Positions 7,377 through 10,704 of a stretch of 10,704 nucleotides of DNA are shown piece after piece (position 1 is the stretch's first letter; every line of letters starts with the position of its first letter). Below the pieces are notes generated by a model, which was given only the letters and a program-made list of their open reading frames with translations, ran no database searches and was not told the origin of the DNA. The stretch lies in the NCBI RefSeq assembly GCF_031377265.1, contig NZ_JANMET010000079.1, positions 1 through 10,704 of the forward strand. Direction: 5' to 3'. This DNA comes from JAUYQR01 sp031377265. GTDB taxonomy: Bacteria > Pseudomonadota > Alphaproteobacteria > Rhodobacterales > Rhodobacteraceae. Position numbers and translations under genes: made by a program.

Positions 7377-7649
7377 ATGAAATCCTCCCTCCTCCTTGCG
7401 ATCACCCTGGTCAGCGCATCGCTTGCCGCACCGATGGCCTTTGCGATGCCCGCACTGGGCGACATTGTCGGCACCAACCCGACCGATGCCACCACTGCCC
7501 TCGAAACCGCCGGCTGCAAGGTGACCGAGTTCGAAGCCGAAGGCGGCAAGATCGAGGCCAAATGCACCGACACCGCCACCAACACCGCGATAGAGGTCTA
7601 CATCGACCCGAAAACCGGCGCCGTCGTCGAAATCAAGTCGGGCGACTGA
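7377..7649 (+). CDS. Small exported PepSY-domain protein
   Basis: A 90-residue secreted protein. Residues 1-23 (MKSSLLLAITLVSASLAAPMAFA) form a signal peptide with AFA before the likely cleavage site. The mature part of about 67 residues is one PepSY-like unit: a helix from PTDATTALETAGCKVTEF, a beta strand AEGGKIEAKC, then TAIEVYIDPKTGAVVEIKSG, where 'V-Y-I-D-P-x-T-G-x-V-V' is the family's closing hairpin. Cys47 and Cys63 could form one disulphide after export. PepSY domains often accompany redox or haem membrane proteins and proteases as small accessory modules; the exact role here is unknown. AAAGG lies eight bases before the ATG. The stop is one base before the next start, so this is the first gene of a three-gene operon with a cytochrome b and a membrane-bound regulator. 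Confidence 0.85.
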   Translation: MKSSLLLAITLVSASLAAPMAFAMPALGDIVGTNPTDATTALETAGCKVTEFEAEGGKIEAKCTDTATNTAIEVYIDPKTGAVVEIKSGD

Positions 7650-7650
7650 C

Positions 7651-8295
7651 ATGACCCGCACCCCCCGGACCAAAGCCACCCCGCCCGATCTGTGGGACCC
7701 GGTGGTCCGCATCAGCCACTGGGGCCTTGCCGTCATCGTGCTGGCCAATGCGGCCTTCACCGCAGGCGGCAGCGTGCTGCATGTCTGGCTTGGCTGGACC
7801 GGCATGGCGCTTTTGGGGCTCAGGCTGGTCTGGGGGGTGCTCGGCCCGGTGGAGGCGCGGTTTTCCGCGTTTCCCCCGAACCCCCGTGCGGCGGTGTCGC
7901 ATCTGCGCGGCCTTGTGAGCGGGCGCGTGCGGCATTATTCCTCGCACAATCCGGCGGGCGCACTGATGGTCTATGCGTTCTGGGCGGCGCTGGTGGTGGT
8001 GATCGGCACTGGCCTTGTGATGACCGGCGGGCAAACGCCGATGCAGATCAGCGCCGACAAGGCCGCAGTTGCGGCGGGTGACTGGTCAGTGCTTGTCACT
8101 GATGAGAGCGCGGATGACAGCGGCGCCGAACCGCAAGACGATGGCATGGTAAAGCAGGTGCATGAAGTGGCGGCAAATCTGATCCTCATCCTCGCGGCCC
8201 TGCATGTGGCGGGTGTCGTGGTGGAATCCCGCGCGATGCGGCGCAACCTGGTAACCCCGATGCTGGCTGGACGTCGCGGCAGGCGCGGCAAGTGA
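7651..8295 (+). CDS. Cytochrome b561-family membrane protein (cytochrome b/b6 domain)
   Basis: A 214-residue inner-membrane dihaem cytochrome of the bacterial b561 type (PF01292). It opens with the family signature WDPVVRISHWGLAVIVLANA. Four hydrophobic helices lie at about 21-39, 44-64, 103-125 and 170-192. Candidate haem ligands are His23 (helix 1), His44 (helix 2), and His171 and His185 (helix 4), the expected four. The helix 3-4 loop (126-168) is long and acidic (TDESADDSGAEPQDDG) and probably periplasmic. The C-terminus is basic (RRGRRGK), which suits the cytoplasmic side. Such proteins pass electrons between quinols and periplasmic carriers. Related operons in Rhodobacter and Shewanella pair a b561 with the cytochromes SHP and DHC and PepSY proteins, but no c-type cytochrome (no CxxCH) is encoded beside this one. 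The stop overlaps the regulator's start as GTGA. Confidence 0.9.
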   Translation: MTRTPRTKATPPDLWDPVVRISHWGLAVIVLANAAFTAGGSVLHVWLGWTGMALLGLRLVWGVLGPVEARFSAFPPNPRAAVSHLRGLVSGRVRHYSSHNPAGALMVYAFWAALVVVIGTGLVMTGGQTPMQISADKAAVAAGDWSVLVTDESADDSGAEPQDDGMVKQVHEVAANLILILAALHVAGVVVESRAMRRNLVTPMLAGRRGRRGK

Positions 8296-8819
8296 CGACA
8301 CCCCGCCCAAAGCGCAGCGAGCGCACACGCCCCGCGGCCGTGGCGGGCTTTCTGGTGGTCCAGACGGTCGCGGCGGTGTTCTTCGTCGGCGACGCCATCG
8401 GCGATCTGATCTCAGACCCGCAGGCGGCGCATTCGATCTTTGAATCCATGGTCGTCCTTGCGCTGGTGCTGGGTGTGGTCTTTGGCGGCTGGGAATTGCG
8501 TCGGGCGCTGGAAAGGATGCGCACCCAAGAGGCCGCTCTCGCCGTCGCCTCTGGCGCGCTCTATGACGTTATTCAGGCCGAGTTCGCCGCCTGGGGCCTG
8601 ACAGCGGCGGAACAGGACGTGGGCTTTCTGGCGCTCAAGGGCCTTGATGCGGCGGAAATCGCCGACATGCGCGGCTCGGCGCAAGGCACGGTGCGCGCAC
8701 AACTGACCCGCGTCTACGCCAAGGCAGGCGTGTCCAACCGCGCCCAGTTCGCCGCGCTGTTTGTCGAGGATCTGCTGGGCGGGCGGCTGGTGCCGGAAGG
8801 GCAGGCGGCCGCAGGGTAG
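8292..8819 (+). CDS. Membrane-anchored LuxR-type helix-turn-helix regulator
   Basis: A 175-residue protein with two membrane helices and a C-terminal DNA-binding domain. Helix 1 lies at about 15-38 and helix 2 at about 51-68, joined by a loop of roughly a dozen residues. Then comes a charged, coiled-coil-like linker (ELRRALERMRTQEAALAV, 68-85). The LuxR/GerE-type HTH is at 102-163, with LTAAEQDVGFLALKG, AEIADMRGSAQGTVRAQLTR and VYAKAGVSNRAQF, the standard 'E-I-A...S-x-x-T-V...Y-x-K-x-G-V-x-x-R' pattern. There is no receiver, autoinducer or PAS domain, so it is not an ordinary response regulator. Both ends are predicted cytoplasmic, which keeps the HTH beside DNA. The GTG start at 8292 overlaps the cytochrome stop by four bases (GTGA), suggesting matched production and perhaps contact within the membrane. 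Its targets, possibly including its own operon or the divergent fasciclin gene, are not known. Confidence 0.88.
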   Translation: MTTPRPKRSERTRPAAVAGFLVVQTVAAVFFVGDAIGDLISDPQAAHSIFESMVVLALVLGVVFGGWELRRALERMRTQEAALAVASGALYDVIQAEFAAWGLTAAEQDVGFLALKGLDAAEIADMRGSAQGTVRAQLTRVYAKAGVSNRAQFAALFVEDLLGGRLVPEGQAAAG

Positions 8820-8880
8820 CATAAATTGTACCACCCGGTCAGGCTAGGCATCAACTCCTCCAGATGGTCCTGCGCCGACC

Positions 8881-9636
8881 TCAATCGTCGATCGGCCAGC
8901 CTGTCAGGCCCAAAGCCGTGAAACGCTTGGCATGGTAATGGCCCACTGCCATATCTGATCCGTCGAATGGCACCCAATGCTTGAAGGAGTTCGTGCTCAA
9001 CTCAGCATCGTATTCAGCAATCTTTGTCAGATCTTTTCGGCGCTCTGCTGCCTCGCGGCTTCGGAACAGACTTGAAGCTGTCTTTCGCAGTTCGTCCATT
9101 GCATGGGAAAGTTGGGTGTCCCTGCTGCCAAAAATTGTCTCAGGGTTCTCTCCAAAGTAACTGATCGCAGTCAAATCGGACGCTATGACCGACAGTCCGT
9201 CGATCCCGCCCATAGTCGGACCATACTCGTTAAATCCGCCCGGCGTTGGCTTCGGGCGATTGAGTGTGCAGTGATCCAGGAACGTTCCACGAAGCTTGAC
9301 GCCATGCCAGCGTGCGCAATTCAGCAGGCATCCCTGCATCTGCGAACCGGTCAGATTTGTATGCTCCAGACTTGCGCCCTCAAACCGAGAACGCACAAGA
9401 ATAGCGCCGGAGAGGTCTCCCTTCGAAAGGTCAACTCCGTCAAAGTCAACGGATCTCAAATCCAGCCGATACCTTGCAATTGCCTCAAGCGCCTTTTGCG
9501 CGGCACTCCGCCGCTTGATGACATCCATGGCCTTTTGTATGTCAATTCTGGGCGCTTTTATCGTGAACGTGGGTTCGGTCAGCGTAAGGTGTTCGGCCTT
9601 CGCATTCTCTCGCACATAGGCGCACAGAATTTCCAT
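8881..9636 (-). CDS. C-terminal half of an interrupted pentapeptide-repeat protein
   Basis: A 251-codon open frame from an internal ATG. Its beginning, MEILCAYVRENA, is a mid-protein motif in this family rather than a true N-terminus. A helical segment (24-57) leads into pentapeptide repeats at about 58-125, read as LDLRS-VDFDG-VDLSK-GDLSG-AILVR-SRFEG-ASLEH-TNLTG. These should form a right-handed quadrilateral beta-helix. A further fragment IASDLTAISYFGE lies at about 151-163. A charged helical region (183-210) and the end HAKRFTALGLTGWPIDD close the protein. There is no good ribosome site near this ATG (the nearest G-rich tract ends 18 bases away), so independent translation is doubtful. Base composition is lower in GC than the flanking genes. 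Molecular function is unknown; such repeats usually act as protein-binding scaffolds. Confidence 0.7.
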   Translation of the reverse strand: MEILCAYVRENAKAEHLTLTEPTFTIKAPRIDIQKAMDVIKRRSAAQKALEAIARYRLDLRSVDFDGVDLSKGDLSGAILVRSRFEGASLEHTNLTGSQMQGCLLNCARWHGVKLRGTFLDHCTLNRPKPTPGGFNEYGPTMGGIDGLSVIASDLTAISYFGENPETIFGSRDTQLSHAMDELRKTASSLFRSREAAERRKDLTKIAEYDAELSTNSFKHWVPFDGSDMAVGHYHAKRFTALGLTGWPIDD

Positions 9637-9672
9637 GACCCGTACATCATCGCGCCCCTTGTCATGGGTTGT

Positions 9673-9675
9673 CTA
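9673..9675 (-). other. In-frame amber codon interrupting the pentapeptide-repeat gene
   Basis: The plus strand reads cta, so the minus strand reads TAG, between GCG CAG GAC and ACA ACC CAT. Reading straight through gives RIAQD-stop-TTHDKGRDDVRVMEIL with no other stop until 8881. Confidence 0.9.
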
Positions 9676-10266
9676 GTCCTGCGCAATCCGTTCCAGTGAC
9701 AGGATCGCGCCAATCCGAACTTCGATGTTCGGGGCGCTTTCTTCACTGAAAACCGGCTTCGACGTGTCTGGCTTTCCGTGCGCATCCTTTTCGAAAACCT
9801 TCGCTCCAGCGAGGTCGACGACGTGCTTCTTCACGACCTTCTCCGCCCCCAACATCTCCACCGCCTTGTTGATGCGGTCAGTGATGTGGCCTTCCTTCTG
9901 GTAGCGGACGGTCTGGTACTTCAGCCACGTCCCCCAGATCAGGAACGGCGCACCCAAAAGCGCTGCGACAAGCGCACCCAAGCCAAAGGTGGGCTGGCCC
10001 GGCACCGTGGTCGCAGTGTCGGGATGGATCGATTGCCAAAGGCCCAGATAGGCGGCCAACACTGTCAGGCCGAACATCCCGATCCAAACCAGGCCGAGAA
10101 CCGTGACAAGGGTCACGCCGCCCAAAGAAAGCTGCTCCCAGATTGGGGCGTGGTAAGGCCTGCCCTGCAAGGCCAAGATCGCATAGATGCCGGCGCATGT
10201 GGCGATCAAGGCCATGACTGCGACCAATGACCAGAAGTCCTGAGGTGCAATTGAAAGGGTGGTCAC
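9673..10266 (-). CDS. N-terminal membrane half of the interrupted pentapeptide-repeat protein
   Basis: A 197-residue open frame starting at GTG 10266. Three hydrophobic helices are visible: about 9-28 (DFWSLVAVMALIATCAGIYAI), 45-72 (LVTVLGLVWIGMFGLTVLAAYLG) and 92-108 (LGALVAALLGAPFLIWGTW). Next comes the amphipathic YQTVRYQKEGHITDRINKAVEMLGAEK (split across about 111-137), a family hallmark, then a charged linker. It ends in NIEVRIGAILSLERIAQD, where the TAG falls. If the amber stop is real, this fragment would be a membrane protein with a short cytoplasmic tail and no repeats. The GTG at 10266 is preferred over the GTG two codons upstream because AGGAG is seven bases from it and only one base from the other. 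The reading frame stays open to 10584, but that stretch covers the proS start and is not coding here. Confidence 0.75.
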   Translation of the reverse strand: MTTLSIAPQDFWSLVAVMALIATCAGIYAILALQGRPYHAPIWEQLSLGGVTLVTVLGLVWIGMFGLTVLAAYLGLWQSIHPDTATTVPGQPTFGLGALVAALLGAPFLIWGTWLKYQTVRYQKEGHITDRINKAVEMLGAEKVVKKHVVDLAGAKVFEKDAHGKPDTSKPVFSEESAPNIEVRIGAILSLERIAQD

Positions 10267-10273
10267 GGTCACT

Positions 10274-10278
10274 CTCCT
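10274..10278 (-). promoter_or_regulatory. Ribosome binding site for the pentapeptide-repeat gene
   Basis: AGGAG on the minus strand. Two GTG codons follow: one after a single base (10272) and one after seven (10266). The spacing selects the second. Confidence 0.6.
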
Positions 10279-10305
10279 GCTATCTTTCTCGCAGCGTTGC
10301 GGGAC

Positions 10306-10329
10306 GCTAACCCGATCAGTCGGGTTGGC
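10306..10329. repeat. Inverted repeat / hairpin upstream of the pentapeptide-repeat gene
   Basis: The core AACCCGATCAGTCGGGTT (10309-10326) has perfect 7-bp arms and a four-base loop. Flanking bases extend it to ten pairs, one of them a T-G wobble. It lies about 40-63 bases before the minus-strand GTG start, so it could be a leader hairpin or an operator. No T-run follows. Confidence 0.5.
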
Positions 10330-10353
10330 GAAAGGGCCAAAGTAGGGGGATTT

Positions 10354-10385
10354 GGTTAACGCTTTCTGAATTCGCTCCGTTAACC
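10354..10385. promoter_or_regulatory. GTTAAC inverted repeat, possible CtrA-like site
   Basis: GGTTAACG (10354-10361) and CGTTAACC (10378-10385) are perfect 8-bp inverted arms around a 16-base spacer that contains GAATTC. On the minus strand one arm reads TTAACCAA, one base from the alphaproteobacterial CtrA half-site TTAACCAT. The classic TTAA-N7-TTAA spacing is absent, so binding by CtrA is speculative. It lies between the divergent proS and pentapeptide starts. Confidence 0.35.
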
Positions 10386-10409
10386 CATTGAAATCATGTG
10401 GGTGACGGT

Positions 10410-10442
10410 CTTGTCCACGCGTGGACATCCCCTTGTCCACGC
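10410..10442. promoter_or_regulatory. GTCCACGCGTGGAC palindrome with repeated half-site
   Basis: A perfect 14-bp palindrome occupies 10413-10426. CTTGTCCACGC occurs at 10410-10420 and again at 10432-10442, 22 bp apart, about two helical turns. Position is 74-106 bases before the proS ATG and about 150 before the pentapeptide GTG. This is the shape of a two-site operator for a dimeric regulator, but I recognise no known regulator for it. Confidence 0.4.
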
Positions 10443-10515
10443 CAACGCCGCCCTTGCCTGCCAGCCCCGCCTCGCCTAAACCCGTCGCGACCCTTGATCC
10501 GAAAGGCCGCGACCC

Positions 10516-10704
10516 ATGCGACTGACCCGCTACTTCCTCCCCGTCCTCAAGGAAAACCCCGCAGAGGCCCAGATCGTCTCGCACCGCTACATGCTGCGCG
10601 CCGGGATGATCAAGCAGCAGGCGGCAGGGATCTATTCCTGGCTGCCGCTTGGCCTGCGCGTCCTGCGCCGGATCGAGCAGATCGTGAACGAGGAACAGCA
10701 GCGC
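10516..10704 (+). CDS. proS: Prolyl-tRNA synthetase, partial (3' end outside window)
   Basis: The first 63 codons of the enzyme that charges tRNA-Pro with proline in the cytoplasm (class II aminoacyl-tRNA synthetase). The N-terminus begins MRLTRYFLPVLKENPAEAQ and continues with VSHRYMLRAGMIKQQAAGIY and SWLPLGLRVLRRIEQIVNEE. This matches the bacterial ProS N-terminal region in which 'L-x-R-A-G-x-I-x-x-x-x-x-G-x-Y-x-x-L-P-L-G' precedes class II motif 1. Motifs 2 and 3 and the region that would show whether an editing insertion is present are outside the window; alphaproteobacterial ProS is typically the short form without it. GAAAGG lies nine bases before the ATG. It is transcribed away from the pentapeptide-repeat gene. 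Confidence 0.95.
   Translation, partial: MRLTRYFLPVLKENPAEAQIVSHRYMLRAGMIKQQAAGIYSWLPLGLRVLRRIEQIVNEEQQR

Larger units (their letters stand above)
8881..10266 (-). pseudogene. Membrane-anchored pentapeptide-repeat protein gene broken by an in-frame TAG
   Basis: Read as one unit, the locus is 461 codons with a single amber codon at codon 198. Before the stop the protein reads EVRIGAILSLERIAQD. After it the same frame continues TTHDKGRDDVRV and then MEILCAYVRENA. From memory, Rhodobacterales homologues carry this as one uninterrupted stretch, with a serine commonly following RIAQD. A single C-to-A change of a TCG serine codon would give TAG. There is no frameshift: the stop and the downstream ATG are 39 bases apart. 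Alternatives are a genuine split gene, amber suppression, or a sequencing error. Both halves otherwise keep a clean frame, so the interruption is probably recent. Confidence 0.65.

Noticed and set aside
8820..8880. Possible terminator between the convergent regulator and pentapeptide genes.
   Set aside because: No stem of useful length or T-run was found in these 61 bases.
9637..9675. A frameshift as the cause of the split pentapeptide gene.
   Set aside because: The TAG and the downstream ATG are 39 bases apart and in the same frame, so only the stop codon interrupts the reading.
10267..10584. A 106-codon upstream extension of the pentapeptide N-terminal frame.
   Set aside because: It overlaps the proS start and the symmetric regulatory DNA, and a good ribosome site supports the start at 10266.
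1..10704. tRNA genes, CRISPR repeats, insertion-sequence ends, toxin-antitoxin pairs or a defence system.
   Set aside because: No cloverleaf, regular repeat-spacer pattern, transposase or nuclease motif was seen on either strand.

Overview
The window is a high-GC alphaproteobacterial chromosome segment, most likely from the Rhodobacterales (Paracoccaceae/Rhodobacteraceae). The family assignment rests on three things. One is the gene order AI-2E/PerM-type permease, hdaA, ppk, ppx. Another is the N-terminus of a short alphaproteobacterial-type prolyl-tRNA synthetase. The third is a pentapeptide-repeat membrane protein family that I know from this group. No BLAST or HMM search was run, so all family names are recognition from sequence.

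Minus strand, 6505 down to 1, looks like one tightly packed transcription unit. In transcription order it reads: AI-2E family permease (5354-6505), DnaA-related replication regulator HdaA (4692-5357, GTGA overlap), polyphosphate kinase Ppk1 (2451-4646), exopolyphosphatase Ppx/GppA (832-2388), a glyoxalase-fold VOC protein (218-832, TGATG overlap) and a GNAT acetyltransferase (221 off the left edge, GTGA overlap). The core puts synthesis and breakdown of polyphosphate beside a brake on replication initiation. Two strong GC-rich hairpins (6519-6538 and 6556-6584) separate this unit from the gene before it.

The middle region, 6595-8819, contains a secreted fasciclin-domain protein on the minus strand. 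It diverges, across a 278-base intergenic region, from a compact three-gene plus-strand operon. That operon encodes a small secreted PepSY-domain protein, a four-helix cytochrome b561-type membrane protein with four candidate haem-ligand histidines, and a LuxR-type DNA-binding protein anchored by two membrane helices. The three genes are spaced by 1 bp and by a 4-bp overlap. The regulator has no recognisable sensory domain, so a redox-sensing partnership with the cytochrome is the most interesting functional hypothesis in the window.

The right part, 8881-10266, is a visibly less GC-rich minus-strand locus for a membrane-anchored pentapeptide-repeat protein. It is interrupted by one in-frame amber codon at 9673-9675. 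The reading frame is otherwise continuous on both sides, so this is either a fresh nonsense mutation or a split gene. The 249-base region between it and the divergent proS start (10516, running off the right edge) is rich in symmetric DNA: a hairpin, a GTTAAC inverted repeat, and a 14-bp perfect palindrome with a repeated half.

No tRNA, rRNA, CRISPR array, insertion sequence or complete mobile element was seen.
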